DNA of 64,000 bases from Streptomyces paradoxus (GCF_014202475.1 NZ_JACHGV010000010.1:124001-188000), one strand, 5' to 3'. Shown: positions 33,670-42,546, counted from the first letter of the stretch. Numbers and translations: made by a program. The notes: generated from the letters alone by a model not told the origin.

Positions 33670-34386
33670 TCAGCCGGTCCGCCGAAGTGCCTCGGAGAGG
33701 CGCCCCGCCGCATCGATCACGGCCTGTGCGTGCATCCGGCCCGGGTGACGCGTGAGACGCTCGATCGGCCCGGACACGGACACCGCCGCCACCACCCGGT
33801 TCGACGGCCCCCGCACCGGCGCGGACACCGACGCGACGCCCGGCTCCCGCTCACCGATCGACTGCGCCCAGCCCCGCCGCCGCACACCCGACAGGGCCGT
33901 CGCCGTGAAGCGCGCCCCCTGCAGACCGCGGTGCAGCCGCTCCGGCTCCTCCCAGGCCATCAGGATCTGAGCCGAGGAGCCGGCCTTCATCGTGAGCGTC
34001 GAACCGACCGGGACCGTGTCCCGCAGACCGGACAGACGCTCTGCCGCGGCGACGCAGATGCGCATGTCGCCCTGGCGGCGATAGAGCTGCGCGCTCTCGC
34101 CCGTGATGTCACGAAGGTGCGTGAGCACCGGGCCGGCGGTGGCGAGGAGACGGTCCTCACCCGCGGCCGCGGCAAGCTCTGCCAGACGGGGGCCGAGAAT
34201 GAAACGGCCCTGCATGTCGCGCGCCACCATGCGGTGGTGTTCCAGGGCCACGGCCAGGCGGTGGGCCGTGGGTCGTGCCAGTCCGGTGGCACCGACCAGT
34301 CCCGCGAGGGTGGCCGGGCCGGACTCCAGAGCGCTCAGGACGAGGGCCGCCTTGTCCAGAACGCCGACGCCGCTACTGTTGTCCAT
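33670..34386 (-). CDS. ndgR: IclR-family regulator NdgR
   Basis: 238 residues from ATG 34386, the length known for NdgR. Winged helix N-terminus (about 8-65: VLDKAALVLSALESGPATLA, GLARPTAHRLAVAL), then the IclR effector-binding domain with LRDTVPVGSTLTMKAGSSAQ and the final VSGPIERLTRHPGR. NdgR regulates leucine biosynthesis and nitrogen-dependent metabolism in streptomycetes and acts on the divergent leuCD promoter. The 198-base gap to leuC holds two inverted repeats that could be its sites. Confidence 0.94.
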   Translation of the reverse strand: MDNSSGVGVLDKAALVLSALESGPATLAGLVGATGLARPTAHRLAVALEHHRMVARDMQGRFILGPRLAELAAAAGEDRLLATAGPVLTHLRDITGESAQLYRRQGDMRICVAAAERLSGLRDTVPVGSTLTMKAGSSAQILMAWEEPERLHRGLQGARFTATALSGVRRRGWAQSIGEREPGVASVSAPVRGPSNRVVAAVSVSGPIERLTRHPGRMHAQAVIDAAGRLSEALRRTG

Positions 34387-34400
34387 GAAACGATACTCGC

Positions 34401-34417
34401 GTCTCACTCTGTGAAAC
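34401..34417. promoter_or_regulatory. candidate NdgR operator
   Basis: 17-base imperfect palindrome GTCTCAC-TCT-GTGAAAC, 15 bases upstream of the ndgR start. Position suits autoregulation. Confidence 0.5.
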
Positions 34418-34429
34418 GCAAGTTCAAAT

Positions 34430-34439
34430 TTCCGTGGAA
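34430..34439. promoter_or_regulatory. candidate IclR-type box
   Basis: TTCCGTGGAA, a TTCC/GGAA inverted repeat of the kind bound by IclR-family proteins, inside GTTCAAATTTCCGTGGAAC. It lies 145 bases before leuC. Confidence 0.4.
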
Positions 34440-34584
34440 CGCGCCACCCTGGAATCACGAAGTCACAACGGCCCGTGACGTAAGGGCCTGGTGGCGTGTG
34501 CCCGGTATCAGGGGAACGGGCGCCGCCTCCTCCTCAAGATCTCTAGTTGGGTCGGCGGACCGTAGCCGGCCGGAGGGAACAGCG

Positions 34585-36012
34585 ATGGGTAGGACACTCG
34601 CGGAGAAAGTCTGGGACGACCATGTCGTCCGGCGCGCGGAGGGCGAGCCCGACCTTCTCTTCATCGATCTGCACCTGCTGCACGAGGTGACCAGCCCGCA
34701 GGCGTTCGACGGTCTGCGCAAGAGCGGCCGTACCGTGCGGCGCCTGGACCTCACCATCGCCACCGAGGACCACAACACCCCGACCCTGGACATCGACAAG
34801 CCGATCGCGGACCCGGTATCGCGCGTGCAGCTGGAGACGCTGCGCAAGAACGCCGCCGATTTCGGGGTGCGCCTGCACCCGCTGGGCGACGTCGAGCAGG
34901 GCGTCGTGCACGTGGTGGGCCCGCAGCTGGGTCTGACCCAGCCCGGCACCACCGTGGTCTGCGGTGACTCCCACACCTCCACGCACGGCGCGTTCGGCGC
35001 GCTGGCGTTCGGTATCGGCACCTCCCAGGTGGAGCACGTGCTGGCCACCCAGACGCTGCCGATGTCGCGGCCGAAGACCATGGCGATCACGGTCGACGGT
35101 GAACTGCCCGAGGGCGTCACCGCCAAGGACCTGATCCTGGCGATCATCGCGAAGATCGGCACCGGCGGCGGGCAGGGCTACGTCCTGGAGTACCGCGGCG
35201 AGGCCATCGAGAAGCTGTCGATGGAAGCCCGGATGACCATCTGCAACATGTCGATCGAGGCCGGTGCCCGCGCGGGCATGATCGCCCCGGACGAGACCAC
35301 CTTCGCCTACCTCAAGGGCCGTCCGCACGCCCCCGAGGGAGCCGACTGGGACGCGGCGGTGGAGTACTGGAAGACGCTGAAGACGGACGAGGACGCGGTG
35401 TTCGACGCCGAGGTCGTCATCGACGCGGCCTCGCTGTCGCCGTTCGTCACCTGGGGCACCAACCCCGGGCAGGGCGCACCGCTTTCGGCGTCCGTCCCCG
35501 ATCCCGCTTCGTACGAAGACGCATCGGAGCGCTACGCCGCCGAAAAGGCCCTGGAGTACATGGGGTTGGAGGCCGGGCAGCCGCTGCGTTCCATCAAGGT
35601 GGACACCGTCTTCGTAGGCTCGTGCACCAACGGCCGCATCGAGGACCTGCGCGCCGCGGCCGAGCTGCTCAAGGGCCGCAAAGTCGCCGACGGTGTACGG
35701 ATGCTGGTCGTGCCGGGCTCGGCACGGGTGGGGCTGCAGGCCGTCTCCGAGGGTCTGGACGTGGTCTTCAAGGAGGCCGGCGCCGAGTGGCGGCACGCGG
35801 GCTGCTCGATGTGCCTGGGCATGAACCCCGACCAGCTGGCCCCCGGTGAGCGCTCGGCGTCCACCTCCAACCGCAACTTCGAAGGCCGGCAGGGCAAGGG
35901 CGGCCGCACCCACCTGGTGTCCCCGCAGGTCGCCGCCGCCACCGCCGTCCTGGGCCACCTGGCCTCCCCGGCCGACCTGTCCGCCGACGCCCCCACGCCC
36001 GCTGGAGTCTGA
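34585..36012 (+). CDS. leuC: 3-isopropylmalate dehydratase large subunit
   Basis: 475 residues. With LeuD isomerises 2- to 3-isopropylmalate (leucine pathway) and can also convert citramalate to methylmalate for the cimA route. Aconitase-type protein: VVCGDSHTSTHGAFGALAFG near residue 130, and the three [4Fe-4S] cysteines in GSCTNGR (about 347) and GCSMCLG (about 408). ATG preceded by GGAGGG. LeuD begins six bases after its stop. Confidence 0.96.
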   Translation: MGRTLAEKVWDDHVVRRAEGEPDLLFIDLHLLHEVTSPQAFDGLRKSGRTVRRLDLTIATEDHNTPTLDIDKPIADPVSRVQLETLRKNAADFGVRLHPLGDVEQGVVHVVGPQLGLTQPGTTVVCGDSHTSTHGAFGALAFGIGTSQVEHVLATQTLPMSRPKTMAITVDGELPEGVTAKDLILAIIAKIGTGGGQGYVLEYRGEAIEKLSMEARMTICNMSIEAGARAGMIAPDETTFAYLKGRPHAPEGADWDAAVEYWKTLKTDEDAVFDAEVVIDAASLSPFVTWGTNPGQGAPLSASVPDPASYEDASERYAAEKALEYMGLEAGQPLRSIKVDTVFVGSCTNGRIEDLRAAAELLKGRKVADGVRMLVVPGSARVGLQAVSEGLDVVFKEAGAEWRHAGCSMCLGMNPDQLAPGERSASTSNRNFEGRQGKGGRTHLVSPQVAAATAVLGHLASPADLSADAPTPAGV

Positions 36013-36018
36013 TCACCC

Positions 36019-36612
36019 ATGGAAGCCTTCACCACCCACACCGGCCGGGCGGTGCCGCTGCGCCGTTCCAACGTCGACACCGACCAGATCATCCCCGCGC
36101 ACTGGCTCAAGAAGGTCACGCGCGACGGGTTCGAGGACGGGCTGTTCGAGGCCTGGCGCAAGGACGAGACGTTCATCCTCAACCAGAGCGAGCGCATGGG
36201 CGCGACCGTGCTGGTCGCCGGCCCCGACTTCGGTACCGGATCCTCGCGTGAGCACGCCGTCTGGGCCTTGCAGAACTACGGCTTCAAGGCCGTGATCTCC
36301 TCCCGCTTCGCCGACATCTTCCGTGGCAACTCGCTCAAGAACGGCCTGCTCACGGTCGTTCTGGAGCAGAAGACCGTGGACGCGCTGTGGGAGCTGACCG
36401 AACAGGACCCGCAGGCCGAGATCACCGTCGACCTGGAGCGCCGCGAGGTGCGCGCCGAGGGCATCACCGCCTCCTTCGAGCTGGACGAGAACTCCCGCTG
36501 GCGGCTGCTGAACGGCCTCGACGACATCTCGATCACCCTCCAGAACGAGGCCGACATCGCCGCCTACGAGGCCAAGCGCCCGGCGTTCAAGCCGCAGACC
36601 CTCCCGGTCTGA
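36019..36612 (+). CDS. leuD: 3-isopropylmalate dehydratase small subunit
   Basis: 197 residues. Swivel domain partner of LeuC. Conserved NVDTDQIIPAHWLKKVTRDG, then GPDFGTGSSREHAVWALQNYGFKAV (substrate-recognition loop) and ISSRFADIFRGNSLKNGLL. ATG six bases after the leuC stop, so same mRNA. Followed by a strong hairpin terminator. Confidence 0.96.
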   Translation: MEAFTTHTGRAVPLRRSNVDTDQIIPAHWLKKVTRDGFEDGLFEAWRKDETFILNQSERMGATVLVAGPDFGTGSSREHAVWALQNYGFKAVISSRFADIFRGNSLKNGLLTVVLEQKTVDALWELTEQDPQAEITVDLERREVRAEGITASFELDENSRWRLLNGLDDISITLQNEADIAAYEAKRPAFKPQTLPV

Positions 36613-36672
36613 CCCCAGGCACGGCCCGCCGCCTCTGAACAAGGCGACTTTCGGCCACCGCAACACCCCCTC

Positions 36673-36703
36673 TGTACCCCCGATCAGCCCGATCGGGGGT
36701 ACA
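36673..36703 (+). terminator. leuCD terminator
   Basis: 13-bp perfect stem TGTACCCCCGATC/GATCGGGGGTACA with AGCCC loop, 60 bases after the leuD stop. Confidence 0.75.
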
Positions 36704-36889
36704 GCTGCGTCTGCACCCGAACGGCCCTGCCCGCCCACGGTTCAGCTGCCAACTTCCCGCGTTATGCAGGTGGTTGCTGGGGTACGCGAGGAGCACAACC
36801 GTGACTTCCACGTGTGCCCGGAAGGCCGTTTGAGGCGTCAGTTGTCCCCTGCGCAGGCGACAACTCGCCCCAGATGGCACAATCTGTGC

Positions 36890-37120
36890 ATGGAACACGA
36901 CGGCCAACTCGAGCTCTATGCGGCAGTCGCGGACCAACTCAAGGAAGCGCACACAAGGGTGCGCGCACTGCAAGTCCCGGAGGGCGTACGGATGGCGCTG
37001 ACCCGGAAGCTGCTGGTCATTACGGCCGCGGCCAAGCACGATCTCGCCGACGCGACAAGGCGGCTGGAGCGGTTCTCAGCGGACCTCGACGAGGGACGAT
37101 TCCCCGACGAGGAACGCTGA
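36890..37120 (+). CDS. small conserved helical protein upstream of hupS
   Basis: 76 residues from ATG 36890. Highly charged and predicted entirely helical (ELYAAVADQLKEAHTRVRAL, EGVRMALTRKLLVITAAAKH, DLADATRRLERF), ending in an acidic tail FPDEER. It is recognisable as a conserved streptomycete small protein that sits just before hupS, but no function is known to me. No cysteine, signal peptide or TM. Confidence 0.8.
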   Translation: MEHDGQLELYAAVADQLKEAHTRVRALQVPEGVRMALTRKLLVITAAAKHDLADATRRLERFSADLDEGRFPDEER

Positions 37121-37255
37121 ACCCCGCGACACCGTCGAGTTCGTTGCGGCACAAGGGTGATAAGCCCGTTTCGTGTTTGATTTGCGGTATATATCTGCCT
37201 AACGTGCGAAAAGCTTGAACACTTTCGTTCTGGCGATGTCTCCGAAGGGGAAGAC

Positions 37256-37897
37256 GTGAACAAGGCGCAGCTCGTAGAAGCGATTGCCGACAAGATGGGC
37301 GGCCGTCAGCAGGCCGCCGATGCTGTCGACCATGTACTGGACGCCATCGTCCGCGCGGTCGTCTCGGGTGAGCGGGTCTCGGTCACCGGCTTCGGTTCGT
37401 TCGAGAAGGTCGACCGTCCGGCCCGGTACGCCCGTAACCCCCAGACGGGCGAGAGGGTTCGGGTCAAGAAGACCTCCGTTCCGCGCTTCCGCGCCGGTCA
37501 GGGCTTCAAGGACCTGGTCAGCGGCTCGAAGAAGCTCCCGCGCGGCGGCGAGGTCTCCGTCAAGAAGGCGCCGAAGGGCAGCCTGACCGGCGGTGCCGGC
37601 GCGACGGTCAAGAAGGCCGCCGCGAAGAAGGCGACCGCGAAGTCGGCCGCCGCGAAGAAGACCACCGCCAAGAAGACGACGGCGAAGAAGGCCACCACGA
37701 AGACCGCGGCCGCGAAGAAGACCACGGCGAAGAAGGCGCCCGCCAAGAAGACCACGGCGACGTCCAAGACCACCGCCGCGAAGAAGACCACCGCGAAGAA
37801 GGCCCCGGCCAAGAAGGCCACGGCCAAGAAGGCGCCCGCCAAGAAGTCGACGGCGCGCAAGACCACCGCCAAGAAGACCACCGCCCGCAAGAAGTAA
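37256..37897 (+). CDS. hupS: HU/histone-like nucleoid protein HupS
   Basis: 213 residues from GTG with GAAGGGG upstream. The N-terminal ~95 residues form a complete HU domain (NKAQLVEAIADKMGGRQQAA, FGSFEKVDRPARYARNPQTG, VPRFRAGQGFKDLVSG). The rest is a histone H1-like tail of Lys-Lys-Ala/Thr repeats (KKTTAKK, KKAPAKK). This two-domain HU compacts spore chromosomes in Streptomyces. It is separate from the small gene upstream; the region 37165-37200 is unusually A/T-rich (GGTATATATC at 37186-37195) and is the probable promoter. Confidence 0.95.
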   Translation: MNKAQLVEAIADKMGGRQQAADAVDHVLDAIVRAVVSGERVSVTGFGSFEKVDRPARYARNPQTGERVRVKKTSVPRFRAGQGFKDLVSGSKKLPRGGEVSVKKAPKGSLTGGAGATVKKAAAKKATAKSAAAKKTTAKKTTAKKATTKTAAAKKTTAKKAPAKKTTATSKTTAAKKTTAKKAPAKKATAKKAPAKKSTARKTTAKKTTARKK

Positions 37898-37920
37898 GGG
37901 CGCTGGAGTACTCACGCGCC

Positions 37921-37948
37921 GGGCCGGACTCCGCACGGAGTCCGGCCC
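37921..37948 (+). terminator. hupS terminator
   Basis: 13-bp stem GGGCCGGACTCCG/CGGAGTCCGGCCC with a very small loop, 24 bases after the hupS stop and pointing into the convergent gene. Confidence 0.7.
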
Positions 37949-37968
37949 GCGGCGTGTTCAGCACGTGG

Positions 37969-38172
37969 TCAGAGGGTCTGCAGGGTCACCAGAGTGATCC
38001 GGAGCGCGTCCTTCGCACCCTCCACCTCGATGCGCACCCGCTGTCCCGGGCGCAGCAGCCTGAGGCCGCCCGCGTCGAACGCGGCCGCGTCGAAGGGCAC
38101 CGGGGTGCCGTCGTCCAGGAGCACCTGCCCGCTGCGGCTTTCGGGGTCGTACGTGTACGCGGTCGCCTGCAT
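37969..38172 (-). CDS. small OB-fold/cold-shock-like protein
   Basis: 67 residues from ATG 38172. Strand pattern and wording (TAYTYDPESRSGQVLLDDG, VPFDAAAFDAGGLRLLRPGQRVRIEVEG) follow the cold-shock domain layout, with GQVLLDDGTPVPFD in the place of the RNP-1 strand, but the aromatic RNA-binding residues of true Csp proteins are missing. It is therefore a divergent OB-fold protein of unknown ligand. It ends nine bases before cofC begins to end on the same strand (cofC stop 38182), suggesting one transcript with cofC. Confidence 0.75.
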   Translation of the reverse strand: MQATAYTYDPESRSGQVLLDDGTPVPFDAAAFDAGGLRLLRPGQRVRIEVEGAKDALRITLVTLQTL

Positions 38173-38181
38173 GGCCGCAGC

Positions 38182-38820
38182 CTACTGCCCGGGTATCAGC
38201 AATCGCGCGGCGGCCGCGGCCGTATGAGGGCCGACCCCCAGGGCCAGTGCGCTGCGCAGGTCCTCGCCGGTGTCCACGTCCTGGCGTACGGAATCCACCG
38301 CCGTGAGGGGCAGTTCCACGGCGCCGGACGCGCGGTGCCGGGCCCTTGAATCCGCGCCGAAGTCCGGGCGCAATTCGCAGCCCGCAGCCGCTGCCAGCAG
38401 GGTCGTGCCGATTGCGGCCGCGTCCGGGAGAAAAGCGCGCGGGAATTCGGCGGCGGCGTCGAGTACCCGGGACAATTCCGCGGGGCGCAGGGCCGGCAGA
38501 TCGGCGTTGAGCGCGGCCACGGCCCGGGCCGGGCGGACCGACCGTACGGCCCGCGTCGCGTGTGCGAGGGCGGCGTTGAGGCCGCCGCCCGGCTCGTCGG
38601 GGATGATCGCGGCGCCCAGTGCCGCCAGCTCACGACCTGCCCGGGCGTCGTCCGTGACGACTGCCACATCCCCTACCGCCGGGCAGGCCAGCGCGGCCGC
38701 CACGGTGTCCTGGGCGAAGGCCAGCGCCAGGTCCGGCCGCAGCCCGTCGTCCGCGGTGTCCGCAAGCCTGCTCTTGGCCTTGGCCAGGGGCTTCAGGGGT
38801 ACGACCAGGGTCCACTGCAC
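38182..38820 (-). CDS. cofC: CofC, phospho(enol)pyruvate/2-phospholactate guanylyltransferase
   Basis: 212 residues, GTG start with AGGAGG upstream. Makes the guanylylated precursor for coenzyme F420. Nucleotidyltransferase fold: VVPLKPLAKAKSRLA near the N-terminus, VAVVTDDARAG, DEPGGGLNAALAHA and the metal-site ALNADLPAL near residue 105. In bacteria the substrate is generally phosphoenolpyruvate. The other F420 genes are not in this window. GTG chosen because it directly begins the conserved first strand (VQWTLVVPLKP). Confidence 0.92.
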   Translation of the reverse strand: MQWTLVVPLKPLAKAKSRLADTADDGLRPDLALAFAQDTVAAALACPAVGDVAVVTDDARAGRELAALGAAIIPDEPGGGLNAALAHATRAVRSVRPARAVAALNADLPALRPAELSRVLDAAAEFPRAFLPDAAAIGTTLLAAAAGCELRPDFGADSRARHRASGAVELPLTAVDSVRQDVDTGEDLRSALALGVGPHTAAAAARLLIPGQ

Positions 38821-38980
38821 GGGTGTTCCGTCCTCCTCTTGTCGCGGTCATTGTCACCCGGGGGCATCGGGTGGGCGGCGTGCCGGGGCGTACGGTGTTC
38901 TCGACAGACCGGCGGCCTGGGGCGACACTTGTGCGGCCCCCCGTGGCCCCGGCTTTCAGGCCCTAGAGGAAGGTGTCCGC

Positions 38981-39766
38981 GTGCCCCGCCGCAGAATCGG
39001 CTTCTGGTACCGCTTCGCCGCGGTGATCTGCAAACCGCCGCTGGTGGTTCTGCTCAGGCGGGACTGGCGTGGAATGGAGAACATTCCGGCCGAGGGTGGA
39101 TTTATCACCGCGGTGAACCATAATTCGCACATCGACCCCTTCGCTTACGCGCACTTTCAGTACAACACCGGGCGGGTCCCGCGATTCCTCGCGAAGAGCG
39201 GGCTTTTCAAGAAGGGATTCGTCGGGGCCGCAATGCGGGGCACCGGGCAGATCCCCGTCTACCGCGAGAGCACGGACGCGCTGAGCGCCTTCCGGGCCGC
39301 GATCGACGCCGTGGACCGCGGGGAATGCGTCGCCTTCTATCCCGAGGGCACCCTCACCCGCGACCCGGACGGCTGGCCCATGACCGGCAAGACCGGGGCC
39401 GCGCGGGTCGCGCTGCAGACCAAGTGCCCGGTGATCCCCGTGGCCCAGTGGGGCTGCAACGAGTTGCTGCCGCCGTACGCGAAGAAGCCGCATCTGCTGC
39501 CGCGCAAGACGCACCGGGTGCTCGCCGGGCCGCCCGTGGACCTCGCGCGGTTCTACGACCGGGAGATGACCGCGGACCTGCTGAAGGAGGCCACGGAGGT
39601 CATCATGGCCGCCGTGACCGCCCAGCTGGAGCAGATCCGCGGCGAGAAGGCGCCCGAGACGCCGTACGACCCGCGCCGGGAGCGGATCGAGCAGCGGCGC
39701 AGAACACAGGCGCAGACGCATCAGAAGTCCGGGCAGAGCGTGCAGGAAGAGGGGCTGGGCAAGTGA
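38981..39766 (+). CDS. plsC: 1-acylglycerol-3-phosphate acyltransferase
   Basis: 261 residues from GTG with AGAGGAAGG upstream. Makes phosphatidic acid. Catalytic HX4D in NHNSHID near residue 48, and FYPEGTLTRD (block III, substrate phosphate binding) near residue 122. The C-terminal ~40 residues are charged and Arg/Gln-rich. The GTG of gpsA overlaps its stop codon by four bases (GTGA), so acyltransferase and glycerol-3-phosphate supply are coupled. Confidence 0.94.
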   Translation: MPRRRIGFWYRFAAVICKPPLVVLLRRDWRGMENIPAEGGFITAVNHNSHIDPFAYAHFQYNTGRVPRFLAKSGLFKKGFVGAAMRGTGQIPVYRESTDALSAFRAAIDAVDRGECVAFYPEGTLTRDPDGWPMTGKTGAARVALQTKCPVIPVAQWGCNELLPPYAKKPHLLPRKTHRVLAGPPVDLARFYDREMTADLLKEATEVIMAAVTAQLEQIRGEKAPETPYDPRRERIEQRRRTQAQTHQKSGQSVQEEGLGK

Positions 39767-40773
39767 GCAAGCCGGTCAAGGCGGCGGTGCTGAGCGCCGG
39801 TTCGTGGGGTACGGCCTTCGGCATGGTGCTCGCCGACGCGGGGTGCGAGGTCACCCTGTGGGCGCGCCGCCCGGAGGTCGTGGAGGCGATCAACTCCACG
39901 CGGACCAATCCCGACTACTTCCCGGGCGTCGAGCTCCCGGAGAACGTGCGGGCCACCACCGATCCCGCGCAGGCCGCGGCGGACGCCGACTTCACGGTCC
40001 TGTCGGTGCCCTCGCAGACCCTGCGCGGCAACCTCGCCGAGTGGAGCCCCCTGCTGGCCCCCGACACGGTCCTCGTGTCGCTGATGAAGGGCGTCGAGCT
40101 CGGCTCCGCGATGCGGATGAGCGAGGTCATCGACGACGTCGCCAAGGTCGGCCCGGACCGGATCGCCGTGGTGACGGGGCCCAACCTGGCCCGGGAGATC
40201 GCCGCGCGGATGCCGGCCGCGGCCGTGGTGGCCTGCACCGACGAGGTCGTGGCCCAGCGCCTCCAGGCCGCCTGCCACACGCCGTACTTCCGCCCGTACA
40301 CCAATACGGACGTGGTGGGTTGCGAACTGGGCGGAGCCGTGAAGAACGTCATCGGCCTCGCCGTGGGCATCGCGGACGGCATGGGGCTCGGCGACAACGC
40401 CAAGGGCTCGCTCATCACCCGCGGCCTCGCCGAGACCACCCGGCTCGGCATGGCGCTCGGCGCCGACCCGCTGACCTTCTCCGGACTCGCGGGCCTGGGC
40501 GACCTGGTGGCCACCTGCTCCTCGCCGCTGTCGCGGAACCACACCTTCGGCACCAACCTCGGCAAGGGCATGACCCTGCAGGAGACCATCGCGGTCACCA
40601 AGCAGACCGCCGAGGGCGTCAAGTCGTGTGAGTCGGTGCTGGATCTGGCCCGCCGGCACGGCATCGACATGCCGATCACGGAGACGGTCGTCGGCATCGT
40701 GCACGAGGGCAAGCCTCCGGTGGTGGCCCTCAAGGAGCTGATGTCGCGCAGCGCGAAGCCCGAACGACGCTGA
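39763..40773 (+). CDS. gpsA: glycerol-3-phosphate dehydrogenase (NAD(P)+)
   Basis: 336 residues. Reduces dihydroxyacetone phosphate to sn-glycerol-3-phosphate, the backbone for PlsC products. Rossmann motif near the start is LSAGSWGTAFGMVLA (SAGSWG in place of GAGSWG). Then TVLSVPSQTLRG, VVTGPNLAREI, GGAVKNVIGLAVGIADG with the catalytic Lys, and SGLAGLGDLVATC. Translationally coupled to plsC. Confidence 0.95.
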   Translation: MSKPVKAAVLSAGSWGTAFGMVLADAGCEVTLWARRPEVVEAINSTRTNPDYFPGVELPENVRATTDPAQAAADADFTVLSVPSQTLRGNLAEWSPLLAPDTVLVSLMKGVELGSAMRMSEVIDDVAKVGPDRIAVVTGPNLAREIAARMPAAAVVACTDEVVAQRLQAACHTPYFRPYTNTDVVGCELGGAVKNVIGLAVGIADGMGLGDNAKGSLITRGLAETTRLGMALGADPLTFSGLAGLGDLVATCSSPLSRNHTFGTNLGKGMTLQETIAVTKQTAEGVKSCESVLDLARRHGIDMPITETVVGIVHEGKPPVVALKELMSRSAKPERR

Positions 40774-40832
40774 GCGACGCGAGACCGGCGGCGCTTACTA
40801 GCGGCCCTACCAACGGGTACTCTCAACGCGAT

Positions 40833-41990
40833 ATGAGCACCGAGAACCTCCCCCAGAGCCCCGAGCAGCCGCCTCGCAAGCCGCGTGTGGCCGTCGTGTT
40901 CGGCGGGCGCAGCTCCGAACACGGGATCTCCGTGGTCACCGCCGGCGCCGTCCTCAAAGCCATCGACCGGACGAAGTACGACGTCCTGCCGATCGGCATC
41001 ACGCAGGACGGGCGTTGGGTGCTCACGGCGGACGAACCGGAGCGGATGGCGATCGTCGACCGGCGCCCGCCGAGCGTCGACGCCCTGGCCGAGTCCGCCG
41101 AGGGCGGAGTGATCCTCCCGGTCGACCCCGCCAACCGCGAAGTGGTCTACAGCGAGCCGGGATCGGTGCCCAAGGCCCTCGGCGAGGTCGACGTGGTCTT
41201 CCCGGTGCTGCACGGCCCGTACGGCGAGGACGGCACCCTCCAGGGCCTCCTGGAGCTCTCCGGCGTCCCATACGTGGGTTCGGGCGTGCTCGCCTCGGCC
41301 GTGGGCCAGGACAAGGAGTACATGAAGCGGGTGTTCACCTCGTTCGGGCTGAAGGTGGGCCCGTACGTGGTGGTGCGCCCGCGCGAGTGGGAGCAGGACC
41401 AGGCGGCCGCCCGCAAGAAGATCGTCGACTTCGCCGGCGAGCACGGCTGGCCGCTGTTCGTGAAGCCCTCGCGGGCCGGTTCCTCGATCGGCATCACCAA
41501 GGTCGACGACCTCTCCGGTCTAGACGAGGCGATCGCCGAGGCCCAGCGGCACGACCCCAAGATCCTCGTGGAGGCCGCGCTGCGCGGCCGTGAGATCGAG
41601 TGCGGTGTCCTGGAGTTCGAGGACGGCCCCCGGGCCTCCCTGCCCGCGGAGATCCCCCCGCCCGAGGCGCAGGCGTACTACGACTTCGAGGCCAAGTACA
41701 TCGACTCCACCCCGGGTCTCGTCCCGGCGCCCCTCACCCCCGAGGAGACGGCCGGCGTCCAGCGCCTGGCGGTCGACGCCTTCGAGGCGGCGTCCTGCGA
41801 GGGCCTGGTCCGCGCGGACTTCTTCCTCACCGAGGACGGCGAGTTCGTGATCAACGAGATCAACACGATGCCCGGCTTCACGCCCATCTCGATGTATCCG
41901 CAGATGTGGCAGGCGAGCGGGGTGAGCTACCCGGAGCTGATCGACCTGCTGGTGCGGGCGGCACTGCGCAGGTCGACCGGCCTGCGCTGA
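40833..41990 (+). CDS. ddl: D-alanine--D-alanine ligase
   Basis: 385 residues. ATP-grasp enzyme making the D-Ala-D-Ala peptidoglycan unit. FGGRSSEHGISVVTAGAVL (first substrate loop), PVLHGPYGEDGTLQGLLEL, LFVKPSRAGSSIGITKV and the metal/ADP site FVINEINTMPGFTPISMYP. A 60-base gap from gpsA suggests the same or an adjacent transcript. Terminates at a hairpin inside the convergent DUF3515 gene. Confidence 0.96.
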   Translation: MSTENLPQSPEQPPRKPRVAVVFGGRSSEHGISVVTAGAVLKAIDRTKYDVLPIGITQDGRWVLTADEPERMAIVDRRPPSVDALAESAEGGVILPVDPANREVVYSEPGSVPKALGEVDVVFPVLHGPYGEDGTLQGLLELSGVPYVGSGVLASAVGQDKEYMKRVFTSFGLKVGPYVVVRPREWEQDQAAARKKIVDFAGEHGWPLFVKPSRAGSSIGITKVDDLSGLDEAIAEAQRHDPKILVEAALRGREIECGVLEFEDGPRASLPAEIPPPEAQAYYDFEAKYIDSTPGLVPAPLTPEETAGVQRLAVDAFEAASCEGLVRADFFLTEDGEFVINEINTMPGFTPISMYPQMWQASGVSYPELIDLLVRAALRRSTGLR

Positions 41991-42007
41991 TCATCGACGC
42001 CCGGCGT

Positions 42008-42532
42008 TCAGGAGGCGATCCCCTTGGGGATCGCCTTCTTCACGGCGGCGGCCAGATCGATCAGCACACTCGAACTGTCCACGCCCTCCGGCGCCCGGAC
42101 CTCGACGTAGGCCTCGCGGTTGGCGGTGGTGAACCGGTACCCGTCGTCGCCCTGCTTCTCCATCAGCCAGTCCACGCCGTTCACACCCCCGGCGACGGCG
42201 TCCGGATCATGTCCGTCGGCCACCCTCGGGTCGACCATCTTCGGCGGCTGCGGCACACCGCAGCGAAGTATGATCGCCGGGCTGCCCCAGCTCGCCGTCA
42301 GCGCCGACGCGGGCTCGGGATCCTCCCGGCGCTCACCGTTCACCTTCGCGGGCAGTACCTTGTCCAGGTTCCGGCACAGTTCCGCGACCTTCGCGTCCGG
42401 ACTGGGAACCGCCGCCGACGCGCTGTCGTCTGCTGAGGAGCAGCCCGCAACAGTGATCAACAGCGCGACAGCGGGCAGGCGGAACACGCGGACGACACAA
42501 CGGTGCCGGTGACGGAAAGAGTTCACCGGCAC
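42008..42532 (-). CDS. DUF3515 lipoprotein
   Basis: 174 residues. N-terminus RHRHRCVVRVFRLPAVALLI followed by lipobox VAGC near residues 28-31 makes it a lipoprotein. The mature part follows the actinobacterial DUF3515 pattern: CRNLDKVLPAKVNGE, then WGSPAIILRCGVPQPP and VNGVDWLMEKQGDDGYRFTTANREAYVEVRAP in short blocks. Function unknown. It is convergent with ddl, and its last codons contain the ddl terminator. Confidence 0.88.
   Translation of the reverse strand: MPVNSFRHRHRCVVRVFRLPAVALLITVAGCSSADDSASAAVPSPDAKVAELCRNLDKVLPAKVNGERREDPEPASALTASWGSPAIILRCGVPQPPKMVDPRVADGHDPDAVAGGVNGVDWLMEKQGDDGYRFTTANREAYVEVRAPEGVDSSSVLIDLAAAVKKAIPKGIAS
42013..42036 (+). terminator. ddl terminator embedded in opposing coding sequence
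   Basis: 11-bp stem AGGCGATCCCC/GGGGATCGCCT with a TT loop, followed by TCTT in the plus direction. It lies wholly inside the 3' coding region of the DUF3515 gene on the minus strand. Confidence 0.65.
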
Positions 42533-42546
42533 AGGGTAGACGGGGG

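Noticed and set aside
37600..37897. Tandem DNA repeat resembling a satellite or CRISPR-like array
   Set aside because: The repetition is explained by the Lys-Lys-Ala/Thr codons of the HupS tail; there are no unique spacers.
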